DNA of 64,000 nucleotides from Actinophytocola sp963729115 (GCA_963729115.1 CAVSMR010000011.1:868001-932000); one strand, 5' to 3'. Shown: positions 31,440 through 41,086, numbered from the stretch's first letter. The notes: generated from the letters alone by a model not told the origin. A program made the numbers and translations.

Positions 31440-31834
31440 GTGGCAGTCTGCAGCTCGTAGTAGGGGTTGTAGAGCACCTTGCGGCCGTCCCGCATGGCGA
31501 TGCGGCCTTGTGCCTTGATCGTCCGGCCTGGCTCGATGCCCGGGATACGCCGGCGACCGAGCCAGACTAGTGTCACGCCCTCGGTCCCGTCGAACAGCTC
31601 AGCTTCTAATGTGGCGACGGCATCGCGTGGACTCAGTTCCACGGTACGCAGCCGGCCCAGGACGGTGACCTCCTCGCCGGACCGGCAGTCGCACGCCCGG
31701 CGCGCGTTCTCGGCATCGACATGCTCGGACAGAACCTCGGCATCGAGCTCGTCGATGTCGGTGGTCAGCCGTTTGACCAGGCGGCGCAGCGAACCTCGGC
31801 CGCGCAGGCCCTCTCCACGGGCTTCGGTGCCCAT
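31436..31834 (-). CDS. OB-fold nucleic-acid-binding protein
   Basis: This 132-residue protein starts MGTEARGEGLRGRGSLRRLVKRLTTDIDELDAEVL. The C-terminal 80 residues form an OB-fold (GEEVTVLGRLRTVELSPRDAVATLEAELFDGTEGVTLVWLGRRRIPGIEPGRTIKAQGRIAMRDGRKVLYNPYYEL), the type related to RecG wedge and exodeoxyribonuclease large-subunit domains. It probably binds single-stranded nucleic acid; no enzymatic site is seen. ATG at 31834 is chosen because the upstream extension is poor-quality shadow. It is the first gene of a two-gene unit with DUF3159. Confidence 0.85.
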   Translation of the reverse strand: MGTEARGEGLRGRGSLRRLVKRLTTDIDELDAEVLSEHVDAENARRACDCRSGEEVTVLGRLRTVELSPRDAVATLEAELFDGTEGVTLVWLGRRRIPGIEPGRTIKAQGRIAMRDGRKVLYNPYYELQTAT

Positions 31835-31931
31835 ACTGACGCTCCAGTTGCTGGGGGCCGGCCCCGACGCCCGACCCGTACAAATACCAGCGTAACCACG
31901 CGATGTGGCGCTGGTGTGGAGGAAGAGGCAC

Positions 31932-32654
31932 GTGACAGTTGCCGTATGCCGAATCGCCGAGAGTGACGCTCCTCGGGCCGCGATTATGCTGCCCGGTACC
32001 GGTTCTGACGACGCATTCGTCAGATCTGTGTTCGAGATCCCCCTGGCGGCCGCCGGCCTCACGCTGGTGGCCCCGCCACCCGTTCCCGGCTCGTCGCTCG
32101 CCGCCTCCGCGCTGTCGGTTCTGTCCGATTCATCAGGCCCGTTCGTAGCCGGCGGGATCTCGTTCGGCGCGCACCTGGCAGCGGAGTGGGCGGTGGCTCA
32201 CCCGACGCGCTGCGCCGGGCTGGTGCTGGCGTTGCCGGCCTGGCACGGCGCGCCCGACTCGGCGCCGGCGTCCCGCTCGGCGCTGCTGTCCGCGGCGGCG
32301 GTGCGGTCGCTGGGCGTCGACGGGGCGCTGGCGGAGTCGGCCATGCCGGAGTGGCTGGCCGCGGAGCTGTCGCGGGCGTGGCACGGCTACGGGGACGGCC
32401 TGGCGGACTCGCTGGAGGTGGCGGCGTCGCGGCCGGCGCCGACGCTGGCGGAGCTGGCGGCGCTCGACGTCCCGGTGGGGATCGCGGCGTGCGTGGACGA
32501 TCCGATCCACCCGCCGGACGTCGCCGCGGAGTGGGCCGCCGCGCTGCCCAGGGCCGCGGTGTGCACGACGCGGCTGTCGATCATGGGCGTGGACCCCGAG
32601 GCGCTGGGGCGTGCCGCGGTGCTCGCGTTCACCCGGGCGGCCGGGGCGGTGTGA
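31932..32654 (+). CDS. Alpha/beta-hydrolase-fold protein
   Basis: This 240-residue protein has an alpha/beta-hydrolase core: AAIMLPGTGSDDAFVRSVFEIPLAAAGLTLVAPPP, nucleophile elbow GGISFGAHLAAEWAVAHP (Ser at about residue 77), AGLVLALPAWHGAPD, and a possible acid region VPVGIAACVDDPIHPPDVAAEWAAALP. A candidate catalytic His after the acid residue is not clear, so activity is uncertain. GTG at 31932 follows a GGAGGAAGAGG site. The orthologous position in mycobacteria carries the same kind of gene. Confidence 0.85.
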   Translation: MTVAVCRIAESDAPRAAIMLPGTGSDDAFVRSVFEIPLAAAGLTLVAPPPVPGSSLAASALSVLSDSSGPFVAGGISFGAHLAAEWAVAHPTRCAGLVLALPAWHGAPDSAPASRSALLSAAAVRSLGVDGALAESAMPEWLAAELSRAWHGYGDGLADSLEVAASRPAPTLAELAALDVPVGIAACVDDPIHPPDVAAEWAAALPRAAVCTTRLSIMGVDPEALGRAAVLAFTRAAGAV

Positions 32655-32676
32655 CCGCCCGCCGCCCCCGGTTACG

Positions 32677-33393
32677 TCAGGCGCCGCCCTCCCGGGCGGC
32701 CTCGACGTGCTGTGCGATGGCCGGGGGCAGCTCGATGGGCAGCGGCGCGCGGACCGGCATCGGCAGCGTGCCGCGGACCACGATCGTGCCGCGGATGAGG
32801 TCGTAGAGGGCCGCCGCGCTGCCTTCGATGCCGTCGGGCGGGCCGGCGACCACGCCGCGCAGCATCCACCGCGGGCCGTCCACGCCGACGAAGCGCAGCT
32901 GCACGTCGCGCAGCGCGGCCAGGAGCTCGAGGCCCCAGTCGCCGGTCACGGAGCGCACGGTGGCGCCGTCCTGATGCAGCTGCGCCGCGAGCTCGGTGCT
33001 CACCTCGCGCCAGAGGCCGCCGCTGCGGGGCGCGGCGTACGCGGTGACCGTCAGCTGGCCGACCGGGGTGATCACGTGCACGGCCTTCACCGGGCCCGAC
33101 GGGTCCATCTCGACCTGCAGCTGCGCGCCCTCGGGGACCGGCATGCGGACCGAGCCGAGGTCGAGCCGGGTCAGGCCGTCGGCGGGGGCGTCCTCCTCGT
33201 CCCACGGCCCCGGGCCCGCGCCGTCGAAGAGGTCGCCGCCAACGACCCCGTCGACCTCGTCCGCGGGATCGCTCGGGTAGTCCCGGTAGCCCTCGTAGTC
33301 GCCCTGGTAGTTGCCCTCGTAGTCGCGCGAGAAGGCACGCTCGAAGTCGTCCTCGGCGTCATCCTGGCGGCGGCGCCGTCCGAACAGTCCCAC
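32677..33393 (-). CDS. DUF3710 family protein
   Basis: This 238-residue actinobacterial conserved protein is of unknown function. The acidic N-terminal 60 residues (MGLFGRRRRQDDAEDDFERAFSRDYEGNYQGDYEGYRDY) carry short repeats of a DYEG motif. The conserved domain then runs from LTRLDLGSVRMPVPEGAQLQVEMDPSGPVKAVHVITPVGQLTVTAYAAPRSGGLWREV to the C-terminus (DGPRWMLRGVVAGPPDGIEGSAAALYDLIRGTIVVRGTLPMPVRAPLPIELP). The GTG start shares one base with the dut stop codon (TAGTG), so it is translationally coupled to dut. Confidence 0.9.
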   Translation of the reverse strand: MGLFGRRRRQDDAEDDFERAFSRDYEGNYQGDYEGYRDYPSDPADEVDGVVGGDLFDGAGPGPWDEEDAPADGLTRLDLGSVRMPVPEGAQLQVEMDPSGPVKAVHVITPVGQLTVTAYAAPRSGGLWREVSTELAAQLHQDGATVRSVTGDWGLELLAALRDVQLRFVGVDGPRWMLRGVVAGPPDGIEGSAAALYDLIRGTIVVRGTLPMPVRAPLPIELPPAIAQHVEAAREGGA

Positions 33394-33869
33394 TACTCCT
33401 CCGCACCCCTGACGCGGGCCAACACCGAATGCCCGCCCGTGGACCCGTGGCCCCCGGCGCCGCGTTGCGACTCCGGCAACTCGTCCACCTCTCGGAACGT
33501 CGCATGCTCGACGCGTTGTACGACCAGCTGGGCGATCCGGTCGCCCCGGCGCAGCTCGATCGCGTCCCGGAGGTCGTGGTTGACCAGACAGATCTTGAGC
33601 TCGCCACGGTATCCGGCGTCGACCGTGCCGGGCGTGTTCACCACACTAAGCCCGACTCGCGCGGCGAGACCCGACCGCGGGTGGACGAATGCGGCGTACC
33701 CCTCGGGCAGCGCGATCGCGATCCCGGTGCCGACGACCGTCCGCTCCCCGGGCGGGATCACCGCGTCGGTGGTCGTGACGAGGTCGGCGCCGGCGTCGCC
33801 CGGCCGCGCGTACGCCGGCACGGGCACTCCCGGATCGAGCCGGGTTAGCAGGACCTCCACGCTGGGCAC
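33393..33869 (-). CDS. dut: dUTP diphosphatase
   Basis: This enzyme hydrolyses dUTP to dUMP, keeping uracil out of DNA and feeding thymidylate synthesis. The 158-residue trimeric-type dUTPase has all five motifs: PGDAGADLVTT (1), PRSGLAARVGLSVVNTPGTVDAGYRGE (2 and 3), RGDRIAQLVVQRV (4) and the C-terminal RGAGGHGSTGGH (5, a P-loop-like arm). GTG at 33869 (VPSVEVLLTRLD) is selected because conserved sequence begins there; the long upstream extension is shadow. It is divergent from DUF3093 and coupled to DUF3710 by a one-base overlap. Confidence 0.95.
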   Translation of the reverse strand: MPSVEVLLTRLDPGVPVPAYARPGDAGADLVTTTDAVIPPGERTVVGTGIAIALPEGYAAFVHPRSGLAARVGLSVVNTPGTVDAGYRGELKICLVNHDLRDAIELRRGDRIAQLVVQRVEHATFREVDELPESQRGAGGHGSTGGHSVLARVRGAEE

Positions 33870-33881
33870 GACCGGCGAGAC

Positions 33882-33894
33882 TACTCTGAGCCCG
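33882..33894 (+). promoter_or_regulatory. Probable -10 element for a leaderless DUF3093 message
   Basis: TACTCT at 33882-33887 fits TAnnnT and ends 6 bases before the GTG at 33894, with no ribosome binding site between. The arrangement matches those at 3547 and 19518. Confidence 0.45.
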
Positions 33895-34361
33895 TGACCG
33901 ACACGGAGGCCAGTACCGCCATCACTTACCGGGAAAGGCTCTACGTGACCTGGTACTGGTGGCCGCTCCCGCTCGTGGCCGCCACGCTGCTCGCGGCGGA
34001 GGTCCACCTCGGCTATCCGGGGGTGCGGGCCTGGCTGCCCTACGTGCTCCTGTTGCCGATCACCGCGCTGCTGCTGTGGCGCGCGGGTTCGGCGAGCGTG
34101 CGGGTCCAGGATGGTGAGCTGTGGGTCGGCAACGCCCACCTGCCGCTGCGCTTCGTCGGCGAGATCCAGATCGTCTCGGTCAAGGACAAGCGCAGGGTGC
34201 TCGGTCCACACCTGGACCCCGCCGCCTTCGTACTGCATCGGGGGTGGATCGGCCCGGTGGTGCGGTTGCGGCAGACCGACCCCGAGGACCCGACCCCCTA
34301 CTGGGTTCTCAGCACGCGGCACCCCGACCGGTTGGCCGAGGCACTGCGCGCGAGCGACTGA
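33894..34361 (+). CDS. DUF3093 membrane protein
   Basis: This 155-residue protein has two N-terminal membrane helices (WYWWPLPLVAATLLAAEVHLG and VRAWLPYVLLLPITALLLW). A PH-like soluble domain follows (VRVQDGELWVGNAHLPLRFVGEIQIVSVKDKRRVLGPHLDPAAFVLHRGWIGPVVRLRQTDPEDPTPYWVLSTRHPDRLAEAL). The family is conserved in actinobacteria beside dut. Function is unknown. It converges with DUF4193, 15 bp away. Confidence 0.9.
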   Translation: MTDTEASTAITYRERLYVTWYWWPLPLVAATLLAAEVHLGYPGVRAWLPYVLLLPITALLLWRAGSASVRVQDGELWVGNAHLPLRFVGEIQIVSVKDKRRVLGPHLDPAAFVLHRGWIGPVVRLRQTDPEDPTPYWVLSTRHPDRLAEALRASD

Positions 34362-34376
34362 GCCCAACCGGTCCGG

Positions 34377-34685
34377 TCAGGCGCAGTCGCGGCAGATGTA
34401 CTGGCCCTTGCTCTCCTCGGCCAGCCGGCTGCGGTGGTGCACGAGGAAGCACTTCGAGCAGGTGAACTCGTCGGCCTGCTTGGGCACCACACGAACCGTC
34501 AGGTCCTCACCGGAGAGGCTGGAGAGGTCCGCACCGGGCAGTTCGAAGCTTTCGGCCGTCTCGGACTCATCCACGTCGACGACCCCGGACTGGTTTTCGT
34601 TGCGTCGCGCCTTGAGCTCTTCGAGCGAGTCCTCCGCGAGGTCGTCAGCCTCGTTACGGCGTGGCGCATCGTAATCGGTGGCCAT
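34377..34685 (-). CDS. DUF4193 zinc-ribbon-like protein
   Basis: This 102-residue actinobacterial protein starts MATDYDAPRRNEADDLAEDSLEELKARRN, is acidic in the middle, and ends in a four-cysteine metal-binding element (FTCSKCFLVHHRSRLAEESKGQYICRDCA). This general architecture is typical of small RNA-polymerase- or ribosome-associated zinc proteins, but function is not established. ATG at 34685 is the clear start. Confidence 0.92.
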   Translation of the reverse strand: MATDYDAPRRNEADDLAEDSLEELKARRNENQSGVVDVDESETAESFELPGADLSSLSGEDLTVRVVPKQADEFTCSKCFLVHHRSRLAEESKGQYICRDCA

Positions 34686-35150
34686 GGTCAAGCACCCCCA
34701 CTTCCAAATGTGTGTGCCGCTGGTCAACGTTCCGGGGCCCCGGTTTGTGCCCACCAGCAGAAGTGACGCAGGTCTCACATCCAGACCCGCATCGGAATCG
34801 ATTCGCTTAGTACGTTCTCCGACTGGAGCGCGGCGAGGGTAGCCCATGAACCGGCGCTCATCCAGCACGTCACCCGTTCGGGTGTGTCAGGTGATCCTTG
34901 GGCGGGTTGCCTTGCCCGCCAGGTCGGGTCCGTGGTGCGATGTTGATCGTCGATAGAGTGACCGTGCGCGTTCGGACCGCTGCGGTAGGCAACCGTTGAG
35001 TTTCAATGACTCATTCCCGACACGGCTCGCCTACAGGTCGGCCCCGTTCCGACCGAAGAAGACTGAAACGCATAGGCTGATCAGCAACGAAACACAGGGT
35101 GTCGAGGGGCTGTGGCGAGGGGTCTGGGGACCGGAGGGAGGCGGGCTGAC
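34686..35150. other. Intergenic region between DUF4193 and cei
   Basis: About 465 bp separate the two divergent genes. It contains a short hairpin (CACCCG-TT-CGGGTG near 34875) and, before cei, a GGAGGGAGG ribosome-binding stretch. I see no conserved RNA structure or coding sequence I can support. Confidence 0.4.
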
Positions 35151-35870
35151 GTGGCGTCCGGCAACGTGTCGCGGAACAAGGAGCCGCAGCGCTATCGGAA
35201 GCGTCGTCCGCTGCCCGCGCTCATCCTCATACTGATCCTCTTCGTGGCCGCGGGGATCGTCTGGCTGCAGGTCATGGACGACTCCAGCGAGATCGCCAGC
35301 GCCACTCACTGCCCGGAGCCCGCGCCGCCGAGCGCGACGGCACCGCCGAAGGGCAAGCCGGCCACGCCGACGCCGACGCCCGGGCAGGCGCTGAAGAACG
35401 ACGCGCTCGACCGGACCAACCCGGTGCCGCCCAGCCAGGCGCTGGTGCAGGTGGTCAACGCCGGCGGCAAGCGCGGCGGCGCGCGGATCGTCACCGAGAG
35501 CCTGCGTGAGTACGGGTTCACCCAGGTGGCCGAGCCGTCCAACGACCCGCTCTACGTCGACGACGACAAGATGCGGTGCCGCGCGCAGATCCGGTTCGGC
35601 CCGCAGGGCACGCCGGCCGCGCGGACGCTGTCCCTTCTGGAGCCGTGCGCCGAGCTGATCCGCGACGACCGCAAGGACGCGACCGTCGAACTGGCCATCG
35701 GCAAGGACTTCGACGACCTGCGACCCAACGCCGACGCCAAGTCGGTGATGAAGCAGCTGTCCGACTGGGCCAAGGACCACCCGAAGGCCAAGGGCGGCCT
35801 GCAGGCCGACGGCCCCCAACCCAAGCTGGACGGCGCCCTGCTAACCGGCGCCCGCAGCACCAGCTGCTAA
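35151..35870 (+). CDS. cei: Envelope integrity protein Cei (LytR_C domain)
   Basis: This 239-residue membrane-anchored envelope protein has a basic cytoplasmic N-terminus (NVSRNKEPQRYRKRRP) and one helix (LPALILILILFVAAGIVWLQVM, about 20-42). A Pro/Thr-rich spacer and an extracellular LytR C-terminal (LytR_C) domain follow (about 100-195: QALVQVVNAGGKRGGARIVTESLREYGFTQVAEPSNDPLY ... RCRAQIRFGPQGTPAARTLSLLEPCAELIRDDRKDATVELAIGKDFDDL). The mycobacterial orthologue at the same place supports cell-envelope integrity and virulence. GTG at 35151 follows GGAGGGAGG; a GTG at 35112 in the same frame is an alternative. The second repeat array starts 10 bp after the stop. Confidence 0.88.
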   Translation: MASGNVSRNKEPQRYRKRRPLPALILILILFVAAGIVWLQVMDDSSEIASATHCPEPAPPSATAPPKGKPATPTPTPGQALKNDALDRTNPVPPSQALVQVVNAGGKRGGARIVTESLREYGFTQVAEPSNDPLYVDDDKMRCRAQIRFGPQGTPAARTLSLLEPCAELIRDDRKDATVELAIGKDFDDLRPNADAKSVMKQLSDWAKDHPKAKGGLQADGPQPKLDGALLTGARSTSC

Positions 35871-35879
35871 CCCCACCCC

Positions 35880-36590
35880 CTCCCCGCCGCGCGAGTCCCC
35901 CACTCCGGCGCGCGAGTCCCCCGTTCCAGCGCGCGTGTCCCCTGTTCCCGACCCGCGTGTCCCCCGGCCGGGCTCGCGTGTCCCCCGTTCCAGCGCGCGT
36001 GTCCCCAGTCGGGCGGCGTGTCCCCCGTTCCGGCGCGCGCGTCCCCCGTTCCCGGCGCGCGAGTCCCCCGTTCCCGACCCGCGTGTCCCCGTTCCGCCCG
36101 CGTGTCCCCGTTTCGGCGCGCGAGTCCCCCGTTCCCGACCGCGAGTTCCCCAGTCGGGCGACGTGTCGACCCGCCGGCCGGAGCGTTGGGCTCCAGGCAC
36201 CGAGCATTCGACGGTCACGTTCGGCTGGCCCGCAGGGGCGAGGAGCCGGGCAGCGGCTCCCCGCGGCACCGGAGCGTTCGACTCGCGGGTCCGGAACGTT
36301 GGGCTCGCCGGTCCAGAGCGTTGGACTCGCGGGTTCGCGAGCGTTCGACTCGCGCGTCGGGAGCGTTGGACTCGCCGGTCCGGAGCGTTGGACTCGCGAG
36401 TCCGGCGGACTCGCGAGCTGGAACGGGGGACACGCGAGCCCGGCCGGCGGACTCGCGAGCTGGAACGGGGGACACGCGAGCCCGGCCGGCGGACTCGCGG
36501 GCTGGAACGGGGGACTCGCGAGCCCGGCCGGGGGACTCGCGGGCTGGAACGGGGGACACGCGGGGCGGGAATGGGGGACTCGCGGGGTGG
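35880..36590. repeat. Large inverted repeat-family array between convergent cei and suhB
   Basis: The left arm (35880 to about 36175) has many units of the form CGCGAGTCCCCCGTTCC, with A/T/C at the fifth base. The right arm (about 36270-36590) has the reverse orientation, GGAACGGGGGACTCGCG and GGAGCGTTGGACTCGCG, so the two arms face each other around a non-repetitive centre. Within the right arm four 42-bp units lie head to tail (36415-36582). Both subtypes of the array at 5021-5292 recur. All reading frames stay open and give only Ser/Arg/Gly-rich nonsense, so it is not a gene. A G-run tract (about 36575-36625) adjoins the right end. Confidence 0.88.
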
Positions 36591-36607
36591 GGGGCGTGGG
36601 GGTGGGT

Positions 36608-37393
36608 TTAGGGGGGTTGGAGGCCGGTTTCGGTTAGGGCCTCTTTTAGGGCGGCTGCTATGCCTGGGGTGGCGGCGAACGTCAGGTCGTCTGGGGACTC
36701 TGGGAGGTGGACCACTGCGCCGGCCTCCTCCGCGAGAAGGGCGCCGCCCGCCCAGTCCCAGCGGTTCAGGCCGTGCTCGAAGTAGCCGTCCAGCCAGCCG
36801 GCCGCGACCGCGCACAGGTCCAGTGACGCCGCGCCCGCGCGGCGGATGTCGCGAACCCTGCTCAGCAGCTGGGCGACCCCGGCCGCCTGCCGCGCGCGGC
36901 GCTCGGGGCGGTAGGCGAAGCCCGTGCCCACGAGTGACACCTCCAGCCGGGTCGCGGCTGACACTCGCAGCGGGCGCCCGTCGAGGAACGCGCCGCCGCC
37001 GCGGGTGGCCGTCCAGCGGCGGCCCGAGGACGGCTCGACCACCGCCGCCGCGACCGACACGCCGTCGACCTGGGCGGCGAGCGACACGGCGTACCAGGGG
37101 AAGCCGTAGAGGTAGTTGACCGTGCCGTCGATCGGGTCGACCACCCAGCACACGCCGTCGCCGGGGGTGCCCGAGCCGCCGGCCTCCTCGCCGAGCACGG
37201 GCTCGCCGGGCCGCAGCCGGGCGAGGCGCTCGCGCACGAGCCGCTCCACCGCGAGATCCGCCGCCGTGACGACGTCCGTCTCGCTCGACTTCGTGCCGAC
37301 GTCGTGGATCGCGGCCTCGCGCGCGGTCCGGGCGAGATCCGCCGCCTCGACGGCCACGCCGGTCGCTATCTCGAGCAGCTCCGCACCCACCAC
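36608..37393 (-). CDS. suhB: Inositol monophosphatase family protein (SuhB-like)
   Basis: This magnesium-dependent sugar phosphatase of 261 residues has the metal-site motifs in order: GTKSSETDVVTAADLAVERLV (about 36-56), VLGEEAGG, VDPIDGTVNYLYGFPWYAVSLA (about 88-109, D-P-I-D-G-T) and the C-terminal GYFEHGLNRWDWAGGALLAEEAGAVV (W-D-x-A-G). It probably dephosphorylates myo-inositol 1-phosphate, which feeds phosphatidylinositol and mycothiol synthesis in actinobacteria. GTG at 37393 is used because the conserved part begins at VVGAELLEIA. It is divergent from ppgK and converges on cei across the repeat array; the orthologous pair is adjacent in mycobacteria. Confidence 0.93.
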   Translation of the reverse strand: MVGAELLEIATGVAVEAADLARTAREAAIHDVGTKSSETDVVTAADLAVERLVRERLARLRPGEPVLGEEAGGSGTPGDGVCWVVDPIDGTVNYLYGFPWYAVSLAAQVDGVSVAAAVVEPSSGRRWTATRGGGAFLDGRPLRVSAATRLEVSLVGTGFAYRPERRARQAAGVAQLLSRVRDIRRAGAASLDLCAVAAGWLDGYFEHGLNRWDWAGGALLAEEAGAVVHLPESPDDLTFAATPGIAAALKEALTETGLQPP

Positions 37394-37461
37394 GCGACCT
37401 ATCGGACCACACCCGGCTAATCTCCGGTGAACGGCTTGCTGAATCGAGTACGAAGGGATCC

Positions 37462-38229
37462 GTGGGGATGGGCGCAACCCTCGGCTTCGGCGTGGACGTC
37501 GGTGGATCCGGCATCAAGGGATGCACGGTCGACCTCGACGCCGGGAAGCTGCACGAAGAACGGATCCGGATCCCGACCCCCGACCCGTCGAAGCCGGACG
37601 CGGTGGCCGACGTGGTCAGGCAGATCGTCGAGGACTTCGGCTGGCACGGCCCGGTCGGCGTGACGCTGCCGGCGGTCATCAAGCGGGGCGTGGCGCACAC
37701 GGCGGCGAACATCGACAAGTCCTGGCTCGGCACCGACGCGGCCGCGCTGTTCGCCGAGCGGCTGAAGCTGCCCACCGGGGACGTGGTCGTGCTCAACGAC
37801 GCGGACGCGGCCGGCATCGCCGAGATCTCCTACGGCTGGCCGGACGACCGAGATGGCGTGGTCGTCCTGCTGACGTTCGGCACGGGAATCGGCAGTGCCG
37901 TGTTCGTGGACGGAAAGCTCGTACCGAACACCGAGTTCGGTCACCTCGAGGTCGACGGGCACGACGCGGAGACGCGCGCCGCGGCGTCGGTCAAGGAGGA
38001 CAAGAACCTCTCGTGGGCGGAGTGGGCGCAGCGGGTCAGCCGCTACATCCGCGGCCTGGAGGATCTGATCTGGCCGGACCTGATCATCGCGGGAGGCGGG
38101 GTCAGCAAGAAGGCCGACAAATGGCTCCCGCTGCTCGACGTGCGCACCCGCGTGGTGGCCGCGGAACTACGCAACGACGCCGGGATCGTGGGCGCCGCGG
38201 TGGCCGTCCGGGAGAACCTGCACGGTTGA
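37462..38229 (+). CDS. ppgK: Polyphosphate glucokinase
   Basis: This enzyme phosphorylates glucose using polyphosphate (and ATP). The 255-residue ROK-type kinase has LGFGVDVGGSGIKGCTVDLDAG (phosphate 1), VGVTLPAVIKRGVAHTAANIDKSWLGTDAAALF, the catalytic stretch VVLNDADAAGIAEISYG, and the phosphate 2 region VVVLLTFGTGIGSAVFVDGKLVPNTEFGHLEVDGHDAE. GTG at 37462 or ATG at 37468 are both possible starts. It lies just upstream of sigA, the same order as in mycobacteria. Confidence 0.95.
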   Translation: MGMGATLGFGVDVGGSGIKGCTVDLDAGKLHEERIRIPTPDPSKPDAVADVVRQIVEDFGWHGPVGVTLPAVIKRGVAHTAANIDKSWLGTDAAALFAERLKLPTGDVVVLNDADAAGIAEISYGWPDDRDGVVVLLTFGTGIGSAVFVDGKLVPNTEFGHLEVDGHDAETRAAASVKEDKNLSWAEWAQRVSRYIRGLEDLIWPDLIIAGGGVSKKADKWLPLLDVRTRVVAAELRNDAGIVGAAVAVRENLHG

Positions 38230-38277
38230 GCCCAACTGATCAAGCACGGGTGAGCACCCCAACGCGGGAATCGTCGT

Positions 38278-38283
38278 TACAAT
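38278..38283 (+). promoter_or_regulatory. Possible sigA -10 box (TACAAT)
   Basis: TACAAT lies 100 bases upstream of the sigA start in the 153-bp gap and differs from TATAAT at one base. No good -35 is seen at the usual distance, so the call is tentative. Confidence 0.3.
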
Positions 38284-38382
38284 GGAACGGAGCCTGCCGC
38301 TCACAGCCGGCGGGCAGTTCCCCGAAATCCGGTTGACCAGGCTTTCTGGTCGTCCGTGATCGATAGCACCGAAAGGGCGTAC

Positions 38383-39768
<1,386 letters not shown>

Positions 39769-39783
39769 ACCAGGTTTCGTAGG

Positions 39784-39815
39784 AACGCCCCGGGCCGCGG
39801 CCCGGGGCGTTTCTG
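39784..39815. terminator. Bidirectional rho-independent terminator after sigA
   Basis: A perfect 13-bp stem (AACGCCCCGGGCC / GGCCCGGGGCGTT) with a 2-base loop is followed by a T-rich TTCTGTT. It lies between the convergent sigA and EamA genes and can serve both. Confidence 0.9.
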
Positions 39816-39816
39816 T

Positions 39817-40701
39817 TCATCGAGGCTCGGGATGGGGCTGCGGCTCGCGGGTGCGGAGGACGAGGCCGCCGACGACCGCGGCGATGCCGAGTGCCTCCGG
39901 GACGCTCGGCACCTGCCGGAGCAGCACGAGGCCCACCAGCGTGGCGGTCACGGGGAGTAACGACAGCAGGAGCGCGAAGGACGCCTGCCCGAGGCGCCGC
40001 AGGACGACCTGGTCGAGCACGTACGGGACCACCGTGGCCAGCACGCCGACCCCGACGCCCATAAGCAGAAGTTCTGGCGAGCGCCAGGCGGGCCCGGTGC
40101 CCAGGGCGAGCGGCACGAAGAGCACCGTCGCCACCGCGAACCCCACGGCCAGCCCGTCGACGCCGAGCCCCACGTCCGCGACACGCTTGCCGAGCACGAT
40201 GTAGCCGGCCCACAGCAAGGCCGCTGCCAGGGCGAACAGGACTCCTAGAGTGCTTCCCGACCACTGCACGTCCGCGATGAGCAACACTCCACACATGACG
40301 AGCAGCAAAGCGGCGACGTCGCGCCGCGTTCGCGACCCGAACGCCGCGACGAGCACCGGCCCGGCGAACTCCAGGGCGACCGCCGTACCCAGCGGCAGCC
40401 GCGCGATCGCCTCGTAGAAGACGATGTTCATACCGGCCGTGACCAGCCCGTACATGGCGGCGAGCCAGAACACGCGGCCCCGCCACGCGTGCCTGCCGGG
40501 CCGGCGCCAGGCGAGCAGGACGAGCGCCGCGCCCAGCTGGCGCAGCCACGCGACGCTCGCGGGAGGGATCTCGGCGAACAGCCAGACGGCCATGGCCGCA
40601 CCGACGTACATGGAAAGACCGCCGATGACGAACAGTAACGGTGCCGGCACCCGTCGCACTTGTATCACACGAACCACCGCGTCCACCAGCAGATCCTGCA
40701 T
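39817..40701 (-). CDS. EamA/DMT-family transporter
   Basis: This 294-residue inner-membrane protein has about ten helices and two EamA repeats: PAPLLFVIGGLSMYVGAAMAVWLFAEIPPASVAWLRQLGAALVLLAW ... GLVTAGMNIVFYEAIARLPLGTAVALEFAGPVLVAAFG and GVLFALAAALLWAGYIVLGKRVAD ... GVLATVVPYVLDQVVLRRLGQASFALLLSLLPVTATLVGLVLL. It belongs to the drug/metabolite exporter superfamily, nearest the RhtA-like threonine/homoserine efflux group; the substrate is not determined. It is a stand-alone gene convergent with sigA. Confidence 0.9.
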   Translation of the reverse strand: MQDLLVDAVVRVIQVRRVPAPLLFVIGGLSMYVGAAMAVWLFAEIPPASVAWLRQLGAALVLLAWRRPGRHAWRGRVFWLAAMYGLVTAGMNIVFYEAIARLPLGTAVALEFAGPVLVAAFGSRTRRDVAALLLVMCGVLLIADVQWSGSTLGVLFALAAALLWAGYIVLGKRVADVGLGVDGLAVGFAVATVLFVPLALGTGPAWRSPELLLMGVGVGVLATVVPYVLDQVVLRRLGQASFALLLSLLPVTATLVGLVLLRQVPSVPEALGIAAVVGGLVLRTREPQPHPEPR

Positions 40702-40880
40702 CGCGGGACGGCCACTGCGACAACTGGGTTAAATCTCGGTTTGAGGCATCTCTCATTACGGCGGGGAACACTGACGATGGGTAGAACGTCTGGAAGAGTA
40801 GACGGCACGCGAGCACTCCCAGTGGTCGCTGCCGGAGACGGCATCGGTCTTCCCGATGCCGGGACGGAGGGAGATTTGCC

Positions 40881-41066
40881 ATGAACACCACACTCGCCCG
40901 CCCGGATCTGACCGCTGCCGACCGCTGCGACCGTTGCGGGGCCGCCGCGCAGGTACGCGCCATCCTCCCGTCCGGAGGCGAGCTGCTCTTCTGCGGGCAC
41001 CACGCCCGCAAGCACAAGGAGCGGCTGCGCGAGCTGGCGGCTGACCTGCAGCAGGGTCAGGCGTAG
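40881..41066 (+). CDS. DUF7455 small zinc-binding-type protein
   Basis: This 61-residue protein reads MNTTLARPDLTAADRCDRCGAAAQVRAILPSGGELLFCGHHARKHKERLRELAADLQQ. It has a CxxC pair and a later CxxH, which together can hold zinc. The family is conserved near sigma-factor genes in actinobacteria; function is unknown. The ATG at 40881 follows GGAGGGAG. A GGAAC-N18-GTC sequence (40765-40790) upstream is near the SigR/SigH promoter pattern but imperfect at the -10. Confidence 0.85.
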   Translation: MNTTLARPDLTAADRCDRCGAAAQVRAILPSGGELLFCGHHARKHKERLRELAADLQQGQA

Positions 41067-41086
41067 CGGCACACAGACGTACACCG

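Noticed and set aside
35841..37817. 658-codon - strand frame through the second repeat array into suhB and ppgK
   Set aside because: The array keeps every frame open and the rest is out-of-frame suhB; no start or family supports it.
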